Source: Pochonia chlamydosporia 170
Taxonomy: Eukaryota > Ascomycota > Sordariomycetes > Hypocreales > Clavicipitaceae
Assembly (NCBI RefSeq): GCF_001653235.2
Contig: NC_035791.1
Location: forward strand, 5,704,001 to 5,768,000
Direction of reading: 5' to 3'
Length of the DNA stretch: 64,000 bases
Shown one piece after another: positions 1-10,938 of this stretch. Under the pieces are notes generated by a model. It saw only the letters and a list, made by a program, of their open reading frames with translations. It made no database searches and had not been told where the DNA came from. How positions within the stretch are numbered: the stretch's first letter is position 1; each line of letters opens with the position of its first letter. A program made the translations under genes and the position numbers.

Positions 1-632
1 GTGGAAACAAACCGGTCGCCATGAACAACCGCTGCGGCGCTGTCAATGGCCAGTCAGTCCCTGGTGACTACGGCACGCCCGAAAACACAGCCGACCTCAG
101 CTTCGATCCTAAGCCATGGGAGGTTTGCCGCACCCTGGATCCCAACTCTTGGGGATACAGAGCGGACACACCTGACTCCGCTTACTTGACCCCAAGCACT
201 ATCGTGTTCACGCTCGTCGATGCCATTTCCAAGGGTGGAAACCTCTTGTTGAACATGGGTCCCAAGCCGGATGGTACCATCAAGGAGATCATGCAGACGA
301 ACCTGCGCGCTGCTGGTAAATGGATCAAAGCTCACTCTGAGAGCATTTTCGGCACCAAGTACTGGCCGGCTGGAAAGGGTGGATCTGGAAACTTCCGGTA
401 CACCGTGACCGATAAGGCTTTCTACATCCACTACCTGCAGAAGCCGAATGGCAAGATCACCATCACTGACCCGATCCCTTGGATGCAGAGCGACAAGGTC
501 ACCGTTGTGGGTGGCTCTAAGAACGGCGCTACTATCACTGCTAGTGCATCTGGTAGCAGCGTCGTTCTGGATGTACCCCAGGAGATTTCTGATGCGGACC
601 AGTACGCTTGGACTTTCAAGATTACATACTAA
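1..632 (+). CDS. Alpha-L-fucosidase (GH29), 3' part only
   Basis: The frame is open from the left window edge, so this is the C-terminal ~210 residues of a gene that starts outside. GH29 enzymes remove alpha-L-fucose from glycans with retention of configuration; fungal ones are usually secreted. The sequence shows the family hallmark GNLLLNMGPKPDGTI, preceded by a WGYR segment, then a beta-rich C-terminal domain ending in a TFKITY tail. The catalytic nucleophile region lies upstream and cannot be seen. The stop is at 630-632. The ATG at 21 is internal and is not a start. It is the first of several glycan-active genes in the left 15 kb. Family assignment is secure; substrate is inferred. Confidence 0.85.
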   Translation, partial: GNKPVAMNNRCGAVNGQSVPGDYGTPENTADLSFDPKPWEVCRTLDPNSWGYRADTPDSAYLTPSTIVFTLVDAISKGGNLLLNMGPKPDGTIKEIMQTNLRAAGKWIKAHSESIFGTKYWPAGKGGSGNFRYTVTDKAFYIHYLQKPNGKITITDPIPWMQSDKVTVVGGSKNGATITASASGSSVVLDVPQEISDADQYAWTFKITY

Positions 633-2186
633 GCGGAGCAGTTTACTTCTGTAGTACCCAACAGCTTCTTGGATTTGTACTAAAGCTGGACCAAACTTCC
701 CGTTTCATATACTTTAGCTCGTTTATACATGCCACGTACTTCCACTTCTAGGTGAACTTTATTGTATTTTGAGTATCCCACTAGGGACGTTTTGAACTTC
801 ATACTATCACCAACCTTGCCTTGTTTCTCATCCGACGCAACTCTCTGACTGCAACCATGTCACTGCGGGAATACGCGAATCGCCGAGTAAGACTGCGTGT
901 CTAGCATCGTAGTCCCAAGTTTCCAGTTCACGGTTTAATTATTTCAAGACAAACCCCTTCTTGGTATCGGAGTCTGGTCCTTGTCCCCCTTTTCCCATTA
1001 GGCGGGTTGGTCGGAGCCCAGCCGTTGTCTGTTGAGCCACAAACCAGGTATGGCGTTGTGACACGTCGCCGAACTTTTGCAGAAGAGTATTTGACAAACT
1101 ATGTCTACCATGTGATTGATCAATCCAGATCATCTCAACATTCTGAACCCCTGTGTCGCAGTCGCTGCTGCCAAACATCCATGCAGATAGACAGTCACTA
1201 CAGTACATGTCATATTTGGCTGTCTGAATCGTGCTAGTTTCGTAAGACGGACGATATCGGAGAACAGGGCAATACCAAAGTCGCCGTATACTCGGAAATT
1301 ATTGTGCATGTCAGTCTCTCGATAGAGTTATGGGCATTGTACATGAAAGGCTGTATACGTCCTTTGCAAACATTTTAACCCGGTAACTTTGCGTATTTAA
1401 ATGAACCAGTCCAATACATTCAATGTAGATACGCGCTGAAGAAGAAAGTGCAAAGATAGACTTTTATCGTGCAGGTTTATTTCTTTAATTGGTGACTGTG
1501 ACTCCTGCCACCTGAGCAACGGGTCATATAACCCACACATCCACCTTCCTATCATTCTCGGAGGCCTTGAACTTCCGCAATCAACCTTGGTTAAGACCAG
1601 TAAATATCTTCGTGGATCAGCATTATCCCGACATTTTCGAAAGGCAATGCTCGTAGGCAAGCCATGGGGCCACATTTACGGTTCGACTCCAGAATTTCCT
1701 ATAGACGTAGGGTAGCTGCGAGACTGATGGCTCGATTGACGCCTATATCACATTGATCGTGTTCAATTAACTGTATTTTTTATTTATTGTATAAAATTAA
1801 TTTTTCTGGGAACTAATATTTGTGTCAAAGTTTGTTATGTGATCTTATATTTGTGTTTTCAGGGAGTAGCTAGTATTGCTCTGCACCCACTTCATTACTT
1901 CGGAGACAGGTCTTCTTTTCCCGGATGCTTCTAACACTTGCTATCGAGAGTTTATTTGAAGAATATCGGCTGGGCCACCGAATCTCCAGCGCCTGGACTG
2001 ATGCAATCTTGCTCATGAATGCCTATCATCCACAGTGCAACGGCCCCGGGGGAGGTGACCATTCGCTGAATGCCACGAAAATGTGAGTCTGCATAACCGC
2101 CTGCCTCTACAGAGTTTCACCTTAAGTATCATTGGCTCATAAGACTGAGAAAATGAAATCAATTACAAACTAACTTAAACTTATGA
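633..2186. other. Intergenic, AT-rich stretch near its centre-right
   Basis: Tail-to-tail spacer between the fucosidase and the LysM gene. It includes an AT-rich tract at about 1765-1860. A B-box-like string near 1680 was checked, but no tRNA fold or A box goes with it. No coding sequence is supported. Confidence 0.6.
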
Positions 2187-4251
2187 CTACTTTGACGCTG
2201 GTGTGGGAATGCCAGACGACATTGTGGTTGGCTTGCCTGACACACCAACACAATACCAAGTGTCCGCCCACAGAGACTCACAATTACTACCAACGCCAGG
2301 ATTCCACTTCAAAAAGTCACTTAAAAAGTATATTAGCTAGGGTTTCTGTTCATTGAATGAGAAAAATACTTACGGGAGAGAGACGCCGGCGTCCTTTGCA
2401 ATGTCAGCACAGAATAGTGACGCTCCGTCCTTGCCGCGGAACCAGAATCGCACACAGCCACCAACCATCCCCGGCATGATGGGGCTAGGAGTCTGGATTG
2501 TGCCTCCTCCTCCGCCACTGGTGGTAGTAGTGGGCGGGTTTGAACCCTTTGTTGGGGGTCCTGTAATGGTGGTTGTTGATCCGGAATCTGTTGGCGCGGC
2601 GGTAAGACTCACACAGACGTAGTAGTTTGGCTGTAGACCTTTACAGGCGGATCCTCCTAGAGCGGGATTCCATTTGTAAAAGTCATCTGCCGACACGCCA
2701 GCGTTGGAAATGATGGACGCACATGTGTCTGAGGGAGATACCAGCCAGTACTGCTTGCATGAGGCGGAGATGCCGGTTTGCGTAGGCAGAGAGCCCAAAC
2801 TGGTCGTTGTTAAGGGCTTTGTCCGTGTGGTAGGTGTGCCTGGTATGCCGACACAATACCATGAGTCAGTCTTGAGACCGGAGCAGTCCTGATAAACACT
2901 TGGGTTGCATTTGATGAAGTCTGTGATCAAGCACAGTCGTTAGAATGATAGACCACAAATGGTAGATCTTCATCGGGGCAGAGTTTACTTACCAGACTTG
3001 GAAAATGTTCCAAAATACGTGGTTATTGCATCACAGTCATCGTTTCCAACGGCCTGATACCACTTATTACAAGTATTGATGGCGGTTGGTGCACCATCCG
3101 GCACCTTTGTCACAGTAGGTGGCATGGGAATTACGCCAGTGGCAAAGTTGGCTACGCAGTAATAATAACCTACCCATAGCCCATTACAATTTCCTTGAAG
3201 AGCAGGATTCCAGCTGAAGAACTGCTCCCTTGAAATATAGTCAAACTGTTTCAAGATGACATCGCAAGTGTCTCCCTGGGCGAAGGTGTTAGCCTTTGCA
3301 GCATACCCCAAACTTTGAACTGACACTTACATCCTGAGCTTGATAAAAGTTCTGGCAGCTTTGCGGGACGCCAGTCATTTGGGGACTGGCAGTGAAATTG
3401 GCGACAATTGTCTTGACAGGTGGCGTGTAATCAGTTGGTGCTGGGACGGTAGCATTGCCCTGGCTGCTAGTCCATGGCACAGAGTACGATGTTCGCGCCT
3501 GAATACCAACGCAGATATACCAGCCAACGTACAAACCAGAGCAGTCGCTTCCGAGTGCTGGATTATACTGAAGCCTAGTTCACAAGGTCTCAGTTAGCTA
3601 CCGGTGCGACAAACTTATACAAAAGCAAGTGGATTATACGTACAGTTGCTCCTGCGTAAGGCGGCTGCCGTAGAGATTGAGAATAGTTAGGCAGGTATCT
3701 CCAGTGCCAACCCAATGCCACTGGTTGCAGTAAGCTGGCTGGCCACTCTGTGTCTTTGCCGGCGGGAGTGATGTTGCAGTGTACGGCTGTGTGAGGTTGT
3801 AGGAGGTGACTGGGTTTCGTGTCGAGTATGGTGTGGTCGTCGTGTTAACTGGCTTAGACGAAGATGATAACTTTGATGAAGTTGACGACGTCTTTTGGGT
3901 CGTACTGCTGCTTTTGACGGTGGTAGAGGTTTTGCTGCTGGACACGACTTTCCCTACTCCCACGCAATATGAGTTGCCCACCCAAAAGTTCTTCACGCAA
4001 TCGGTTGACACATCAGGGTTCCATTTGAAGAACTGCTCAGGTGTGATCTTGAACTTCTTCTCTACAGTGTCGCATCCATCGCCCTTTACAATGGTATACC
4101 ACGCATTGCAGTTTGCCACAGTATTCGGAAACGTTGGCCCAGTGGGAGATGAGTCTTGTGCTAAGACGGGTGTAAGTCCAGCAACAAAAAGAACGGCAGC
4201 TGTAAGTGCTCGCATGGTGGACAGATGCGTTGATGAGGCCATCGCGAACAT
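2187..4251 (-). CDS. Secreted protein with six LysM domains
   Basis: Five exons by GT-AG splicing: 4251-3644, 3574-3331, 3275-2993, 2920-2374 and 2319-2187, giving 604 residues in frame (introns of 69, 55, 72 and 54 bp). It starts with a hydrophobic signal segment (MRALTAAVLFVAGLTPVLA, residues ~13-31); the ATG at 4215 is an equally good start. Six LysM repeats of the fungal Cys-rich type follow at about residues 48-98, 174-229, 274-326, 351-404, 428-480 and 531-585. Each has the pattern C..W/Y...GDxC then F.KWNP..C then Y.CV. Ser/Thr-rich linkers separate repeats 1-2 and 5-6. LysM domains bind chitin oligomers; secreted multi-LysM proteins shield fungal chitin or mask it from hosts, and some accompany killer-toxin-like chitinases. 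No catalytic domain is present. It is divergent from the metalloprotease and close to a CBM18 chitinase. Confidence 0.9.
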
Positions 4252-5034
4252 CTTCCTCTGAAAACACAACACAACAGAACAAAAGCGCAATTGATAGAGG
4301 GAAACGAAAGAACTCCCGCAGTAAAGTGCAGTTACTATCTCCAATGCCGCGGCGATATGCAAGTGTCGTTCACTCTGAGTCTCGACAACGCCCGATCCAT
4401 GTCATGTAAGTGGGCTTGGGGGCCGTTTTGCGAATGGGTTGCGATTTTTTCGACAACCTATCTCCAAAGAGTATAATGCGGCGCTTTAAGACCCTTGCCA
4501 TGCGTCTTACCGCACTATAAGCCGCATATATGGAGTTCACCAATAAAAGGTGGAGATGAGACCCTTGATCGCTCGATACAGGAGAGTTGTTTCCGATTTT
4601 TTAAAATTAATCGTCAGCAACTAACCGTCAATGCAACAGTAAGCACACTGAGGTATTTCTTTCCAACGGTTTTTCAGGATAAGTTGCCACTCGGTCACTT
4701 CCTAATTGGGATTTCGGGTATAATCACCGTTTAGTTCCTTGATTTCGATAGGAGCTTTTGTGGAGGTTTTTGCCCGACGACCGTTTGCAACTTGTAGAAA
4801 CCACAAGTACCGACAAGTACCTCGAGGTCTTTCGAATGGTAACTAACGCAGGGGTGAATGTCAGCACAGAACCAGTGCCGTAGTATTGCATTGGCTGCGG
4901 CGGGAAAGCGAGGTTGCTTGCTCAGAACCTATGGTCCATCTATTTTCTTCGTGCGCGTCGACTCAACCAAGAAGACCATTTGTGAGCTTTCATCAGCCTG
5001 TGCACTGATTCAAGCCAGTGAATGAGTTGATAAA
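4252..5034. promoter_or_regulatory. Divergent promoter region, LysM gene / metzincin
   Basis: A 783-bp head-to-head spacer between two genes for secreted proteins, which suggests shared regulation. A TATA-like tataatg lies near 4470 and AT-rich sequence at 4590-4620. No defined operator can be named. Confidence 0.4.
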
Positions 5035-6166
5035 ATGAAACTATTCAGGAGCTCTCTTCTCTGTTCCTCTCTGTTCGCCGGATACGTCATCGCAGGTAGT
5101 CGTATCTGGCAACCGCCAATAGACGACAATGCGGCACTGCAGAAGCGGTACTTTCACGTCAATCCAGACGCCAATATAAGAGGTTACGAGGCTACAGTAT
5201 GGCCAGACAAGACAATTCGCGTGTGCTACAGAGACAGGGCCACCAAAGACAAATTCCACCTCGACCTCATGGCTGCGCATCAAATCTGGGTGAGAGCCGG
5301 ACTGGGCGAGGACTTTAGAATCGAGGCGGCCTCGGACGCAGACTGCGCCGACCAGGAAAAGCTCAAGGATTGTCTTTTGGTCTCAACGGGTGACAGTCTA
5401 GCTACGACGCCGGGATTTCCAACAGAGGACTCTTTTCGCCGCAAGTCTGGAAATAGAGGGCCCGAGATGTCTCTTTCAGACGACCAAACCATTGGAATGC
5501 TCAGCAAGGTCCCCAACTATGCACACGAGTTGGGCCACTCCATTGGCTTGTATCACGAACACCAGAACCCCAACTTCTGGGCAACTGGGGACCAAATCAA
5601 ATATGCTGAGGGTGGTACTGTGTTTGGTCCTTCAAACAACAACAACTGGCGCTGCCAGAACCTCAAGGACTATACCAGTGCCGTCATTGGCTTGGTTGTG
5701 CAGAATCCGCGTGGACAGCAGAATGTCGATAGGTCGGACTTGTGCAAGGATTGGGCCTATGCTAAGAGTGCTGGATTTAGTGCAGGTGAATATCTGCCAA
5801 TGCCTGCATCTCTAGGGTTCTCTCAGCCTGGCAAAACTGGCGGTGATGTTGACTGGAAGTCCATCATGATCTGTAAGTACTTTGCTCCGTAAGTTTAGAA
5901 ACAGTTTACAGTGCTGACTCTTCGTAGACCCTTCTGGCGCTGGAGCCATCGATGGTTCTGGAGATCCAGAGGATCCTCGTATGCCCATCTTGCTGGATCA
6001 CAAAGGTAAAAGAATCCCAATGAACCGCTCCCCAAGTCAGTTGGATATTCATGCAGTGAGAGGAATGTATGGTGTTAAAGACAGTAAGGGAAGACAGCTG
6101 TTGAACAAGGCGAGGAATTTCCCCAAGATCTACGATTTAAGCAAGGGAACGTCAGGATGTTTGTAA
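5035..6166 (+). CDS. Secreted metzincin-type zinc metalloprotease
   Basis: Two exons, 5035-5872 and 5928-6166 (intron 55 bp), give 358 residues. An N-terminal signal peptide (about residues 1-20, ending near VIAG) is followed by a short pro-segment. The zinc site is HELGHSIGLYHEH, i.e. HExxHxxGxxHE of the astacin/metzincin clan. The intron falls inside the Met-turn: splicing rebuilds SIMIYPSGA, the conserved Met below the zinc. Both key motifs are intact, so activity is plausible. Secreted proteases of this kind degrade proteins outside the cell. No extra C-terminal domain is visible. It shares its upstream region with the LysM gene. Confidence 0.88.
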
Positions 6167-6409
6167 GGATGTGCAAGTGCGTTGCCTAGCTAGTATAGTC
6201 AGCATTAGCTGGTAATTCAATCATGTCTGTGAGAAACGCAATGCCATTTGTTATGTCATTGGGATTTAAAGTGACCCGAGTTTCATTGCCTCATAAACGC
6301 ATTCCAGTGATGTTGACTCAATGACAAGATGACACAAAAGACACTCGCATCGTTTGATAATTTGAAATAGAAACTATAATTCTTCCCCTATTGCGATTCA
6401 TAACTAATC

Positions 6410-8103
6410 CTAAGCCTTCGGAAGTTTCGCACTACCAAAGCACGCTATATCGTTACCCAGCGAAGTCCTATTAACATATCCATACACATCTCGACCAGCA
6501 TCAGCCAAAGAATGAATCAGCGTTCCATCATCCAGATCAATCGCCCACACCATTATGCCACCCAAACACCTCTGGTTAGCATAGTTGACCTTCATTTGCA
6601 GCGTCTTGGTATCATCCCAAGATACCCACTGGTCACCATTCCAGGTGACAATCTGAACCGCTGCCACTGGATCCAGAGTCATTTTCGCACCGTCCTTGAT
6701 AATCTTGCTAATCTCTGCGGCAGATAATACACCTGGTGTGCCGGTGCATGCTCCTCCTTTCCCACCTTCTTTAAACTCGCAGCCAGCAGCCATACAATTG
6801 GGATTTTTCATGGTGAAGCTGCGGCCGTAGAAACCAAGGCCGAGATTGACGCGTTCTGGATTGATGTTGTTTCTCCATAGCAGCTTGAGAGCCTCTTCAA
6901 TTTCTGTGAGATTAGTGTGGGCATGAGCATACGGGCCAAGAGATTTAACTGTAGAGTCCCAAACACCGTCTATGATCCTAGTTAGCATTGTCTTGTCATG
7001 ATATTTTTTGCCACTAGGTGGTGATGGACTTACGGATGTCATAAGTCATGACGTTGTAGAAATCGACGTATTTCTCCAAATTGATAATGTCAAACCCTCT
7101 GAGATACCAATAAGAAGCAGGCAAAGTAAGAGACAAACCCATTGGCTTGCCCATGTTATTCAGACGGCTTCGCAGCCTGGCGAGGAACTTGACATAATTG
7201 TCAAAGTCGGCTGGTACACCACCACGGTCGTCAGCGACTGGATACTCCCAATCCATGTCGACGCCGTCAAAATTATTCACGGTTAAGAACGTGACGAGCG
7301 ATTCAAAGAATTCGTCTTGCTTTGAAGTGGAAGCAGCAATATCGGAAAATACCGTCCGGAACTTGCCTGGGTCGTTCATTGCCCAGCCGCCGACTGCGAG
7401 CCATACCTGCAAACCAGGCTGCAGCAACTTGAGCTTAGAGACCGATGGATACAGCGTACCAGTTATGTCATCCATTGGCGTTAGTCGATATGTATTCGGG
7501 TCAATCAAAGAGAACGCGAAATTGATGTGTGTGTAGTATCCCAAAGGAATCTGCTCTGGAGTCATGGTGCCGCATGACCGTTGATGATTCCACCCTTCAT
7601 AGTATCCAATGGTACGTTTGTTGGAACTCTTCCCACTGACAGCACATTCTGGAGATGAGATTACTGCGCCGCCGCAGAAGTCGGAAGTTGTGCCGCAGAA
7701 TCCAAACTCGGAACAGCACACGTTCAATGGACATTTGTCTGCCTTGGACCATTCCATGCCCCAACCAGGATTGCATTCACTTTTTTGATCACAAGTTGAT
7801 GTGCAACCTTTGCCGCAGAATTTTGGTCCCATACCACAGACTCCATTGCCAGATGAGTCTCTATGTTGAGTTATCAGTATCATTCGCTTAGTGGAGAGGA
7901 GAAAGGTAAACTTACAACGGCCCGCAGCATCCCAGTTTGCACTTTTTCGTCTTTGTGCAAGTATAATCCGGAGAGTCATCTGCTACAAAAATATTTGGAT
8001 TTTTAAACTTTTCTTGGAGAGCTTGACTAGCGAAACCACGGTTGCCGACGGCGCTGGCGAAACCTGCGGCTGCACATAGCAGCATAAACTGGCAAGACTT
8101 CAT
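6410..8103 (-). CDS. Secreted CBM18-GH18 chitinase
   Basis: Three exons, 8103-7916, 7860-7034 and 6969-6410 (introns 55 and 64 bp), give 524 residues. The order is a signal peptide (MKSCQFMLLCAAAGFASAVG), a Cys-rich region with a hevein-type CBM18 (KCPLNVCCSEFGFCGTTSDFC), then a GH18 barrel starting at RTIGYYEGWN. The catalytic motif DGVDMDWEYP (DxxDxDxE) is complete, with the proton-donor Glu present. The second intron interrupts MTYDI-HGVWD, a typical GH18 strand. It hydrolyses chitin outside the cell. The CBM18-GH18 layout and the LysM neighbour match the subgroup C chitinases often compared with the yeast killer toxin alpha subunit, but here LysM repeats sit in a separate gene. The ATG at 8103 was chosen because the signal peptide starts there; an upstream ATG at 8124 is possible. 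Confidence 0.92.
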
Positions 8104-8886
8104 TTTTGCAACACTCGTTCCCACGTTGAGAGTTGGTACGATGAAGTCAAGTGCAAAAATTTGGAAGTACTGCCTGGTTGCTGAAATCTAGCTTGCATGG
8201 AAAGAATAGATTCTTGACAATACAGAGAATCTAGGCGTCCGTCACTGCTAGACCCGAAACTAACGGGCCGCCAAGGCTAGATCCAGACATGTCACTAATG
8301 TCCTTCGATGTACCTGGATTGTATCCACCGAGTTTAAGGAATGCAACCCTGGATTCCACAATCGGCTCCTCTGACTGGGATCCTTGTAGGGGTTGAATAT
8401 TTATGCCGCACCAATAACCCTGAATAGGAAGTCACATGTGCGTTTGCAGGAACCAACAGAAAATATTGAACGAATATCTTTAATTACATGCTGACAAAAA
8501 TTACTCTTTGGAGATAGTGTCGCTGACTGTTGCCACAATCAACTCCGCACCAAAGCCGGTTCGGCGCGAGAATATGCGAGAGGTGCATATAAGCTGATGT
8601 TTCGATCTAAGGCACTCGGCAAATGAGTGCGTCTTTTAAAGAAAAACCTGTTGGTAAGACTTTGTTTCTTCCAAATTCGGCAATTGATCCGTCAGATGGT
8701 TGTATGGTAGTTCACCCTCCATTCTATCTCCGACGTGCCCGGTCAAAGTGAGCTTTGCACTCGGCCCTCACTTCCTAAGGGAACTCTATGCATCCTGCTC
8801 CCAAGTCCCAACTATCTTGACCTTGGGAGGAAGTTCGAAACTCATTCATTCAACACTCGCATGTCAACATACCAGTGTCCTAAACA
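8104..8886. promoter_or_regulatory. Divergent promoter region, chitinase / SGNH esterase
   Basis: A 783-bp head-to-head spacer. CT-rich sequence just before 8887 is typical of a fungal 5' leader. No specific binding site is claimed. Confidence 0.4.
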
Positions 8887-10938
8887 ATGAAGGCGCTACC
8901 GCTTGTTGTGCTTCAGGGACTTTTCGTCGTCCTGGTAGACGCTTTTGTCTTTCCCGTTGCGGACCCAGAAAATGCAACAGTAGTCTTTAACGATGGCTCA
9001 TTCTCAACACGAGATGTAGATGTCACAGACTTTAGCTGGGTGAAGCGATGGGCTGCAGTTGGGGATAGCTTCACGGCCGGTATTGGCTCTGGAACGCCGC
9101 TGGGTAATCCAATCAGGGACCAACCTGATGATACGAATTGGTATTGCTCGCGATATGACACAGCTTACCCAATGATCATAAACGACGCTCTCGGGCCATC
9201 TGTCACGAACTTTCAGTTTATGGCCTGCAGCGGTGATCGTACCGGAGGCATTTTCAACCAGATTAACAAGATGGAAGGCAACTTGGATCTGGTTGTCATG
9301 ACGGCGGGTGGAAATGACTTGTGTCTGGTACGTTCTAGCTACATGCCAAATGTTAGAAGTATATTTGCTGATCTCATGAAACAGTCCTCAATGATCAAGG
9401 AATGTGTGTTCATGGCTCTCGACGGAGAGGAGGCATGCCAAAATGTCATTGACATTGCCCAGAAGAACCTCAACTCCATCCTGAAGGGCAACCTTGCCCA
9501 GCTGTTGGAAGCCCTCAACTCCAAAATGAATGAGAAGAGTGTTGTCATCTTCAATGGCTATGCGCAATTCTTCAACACAGAAAACGAAGATTGCGCCACC
9601 AAGCAAGACTGGACACTCATCAATCTCTGGGGCGGCGATCCCCTTCGCTTGACTGTCAAGCGCCGCAAGACGTTCAATGATCTTGTAGTTCAGATCAACA
9701 ACGTTATTAAAGGTGCTGTTGCGGATGCCAACAAGAAAGGTTACAAGTACCGCGTAGGTTTTGCGAATTGGGACACCTGGGTGTCAAAGGGCGTTGATGG
9801 CCAAATGTGCGATCCTGCATCCACGGGACATTATCCAGACCCCAAACAGCCTGACTTGCAATTCTTCAAACCTGAGACAAGCCTGGGTGATGATGGTCCA
9901 AACGGTGGAGAGTTGAGGAGGCGCGATAACGCGACTTTCGCTGCTGAATGGCAGTCTTATAAGAGATCGCTCGCCGTGGTCCAGAAACACAACGCAGAGA
10001 TTGAATTGTACAACTCTGCGCTCTATAACTCGGCGAATCCAAAAGCAGTAGTCCGACACAGACTTGATCGTCGTGCGCCTAGCCCTCCTAAATGTCCGGG
10101 CGACACTGACGCTGAGATTCAACCTCCCAGCATTGGACTCCCAGACTTCATTGGCAAGATGTTCCACCCCAATGAGCTTGGCCACTACACGATTGCTTCG
10201 TGGGCCTTACAAACCATGATTGATGTGAGGGCGGAAATCCTTGGTGTTACACCGCCAGAGTGTCAAAAGACAGACAAGTTCACCTGCTGGCAGAGCAAGG
10301 GATACAAAGCCTACGCCAGCGAACCACGGCTCAACGCCAACTACAAGGACTTTTGTGGCAGCGTACCCAACCCCAATGGAAAGGACACTCTGAGCCACTC
10401 CCAAAAGTACGACGAGGGCACACCCGACGAAGTCAAGTTCTCCGTATCCTACGACGGCACAAGCACCAACTATGACGAGAAGGAGTGCGAGGAGAGCATG
10501 TCTCGGATCATCAATGGCTGTGACGGCAATGATTCCAAGAACCCCATGGACTGGAAATTTGGTGGCGAGTGGGTGCGTGGTGACTGGACATACCAAGTGA
10601 ACCCACAACGTGACAACAGACCTTGGCCCGTGATCCAAAAGGCGGAAGGTTCTTGCAAAGGCTGGTATCACGGTGTCTGGAGCTCGTATGTCATGAAGGG
10701 GAGAGGATGGTCAAGCTACGACTATGGTCAGAAAACGCTGATGCCGGAGGCGAAGAGTTGCATTGGAGGTGGTCTGACGCTTTGGAGATTCAAGTACTTC
10801 GATGAGCCTGATAGCGATGGCATGGAGTGGCAGGCTGATTTCAATACGCCGATTTGGGTGCGCAGCAGATGTTTCAAGAATAATAAGGTTGCGTTTGCGG
10901 CGGGAGGCTTTACGGATGGCTGTGGAGGAAATGACTAG
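8887..10938 (+). CDS. Secreted SGNH/GDSL hydrolase with Cys/Trp-rich C-terminal module
   Basis: A single exon of 683 residues. The signal peptide is about residues 1-19. SGNH block I is GDSFTAG with nucleophile Ser61; the block II Gly is in CSGD; block III is GGND (Asn143); the block V His lies in FHPNELGH near residue 425. SGNH enzymes are serine esterases, lipases or carbohydrate de-acylases. After the catalytic domain, residues ~455-683 form an extra module rich in Cys and Trp (INGCDGND, WKFGGEWVRGDW), ending in GGFTDGCGGND. The module resembles tails found on some secreted fungal chitin- or wall-associated proteins. Its function is unknown to me. Its place next to the chitinase suggests a substrate in cell walls or cuticle. 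A broken relative lies at 14.4-15.3 kb. Confidence 0.85.
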   Translation: MKALPLVVLQGLFVVLVDAFVFPVADPENATVVFNDGSFSTRDVDVTDFSWVKRWAAVGDSFTAGIGSGTPLGNPIRDQPDDTNWYCSRYDTAYPMIINDALGPSVTNFQFMACSGDRTGGIFNQINKMEGNLDLVVMTAGGNDLCLVRSSYMPNVRSIFADLMKQSSMIKECVFMALDGEEACQNVIDIAQKNLNSILKGNLAQLLEALNSKMNEKSVVIFNGYAQFFNTENEDCATKQDWTLINLWGGDPLRLTVKRRKTFNDLVVQINNVIKGAVADANKKGYKYRVGFANWDTWVSKGVDGQMCDPASTGHYPDPKQPDLQFFKPETSLGDDGPNGGELRRRDNATFAAEWQSYKRSLAVVQKHNAEIELYNSALYNSANPKAVVRHRLDRRAPSPPKCPGDTDAEIQPPSIGLPDFIGKMFHPNELGHYTIASWALQTMIDVRAEILGVTPPECQKTDKFTCWQSKGYKAYASEPRLNANYKDFCGSVPNPNGKDTLSHSQKYDEGTPDEVKFSVSYDGTSTNYDEKECEESMSRIINGCDGNDSKNPMDWKFGGEWVRGDWTYQVNPQRDNRPWPVIQKAEGSCKGWYHGVWSSYVMKGRGWSSYDYGQKTLMPEAKSCIGGGLTLWRFKYFDEPDSDGMEWQADFNTPIWVRSRCFKNNKVAFAAGGFTDGCGGND

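Noticed and set aside
1600..1700. B-box-like ggttcgactcc near 1680 suggesting a tRNA gene
   Set aside because: No A box at the right distance and no cloverleaf or acceptor stem could be drawn.
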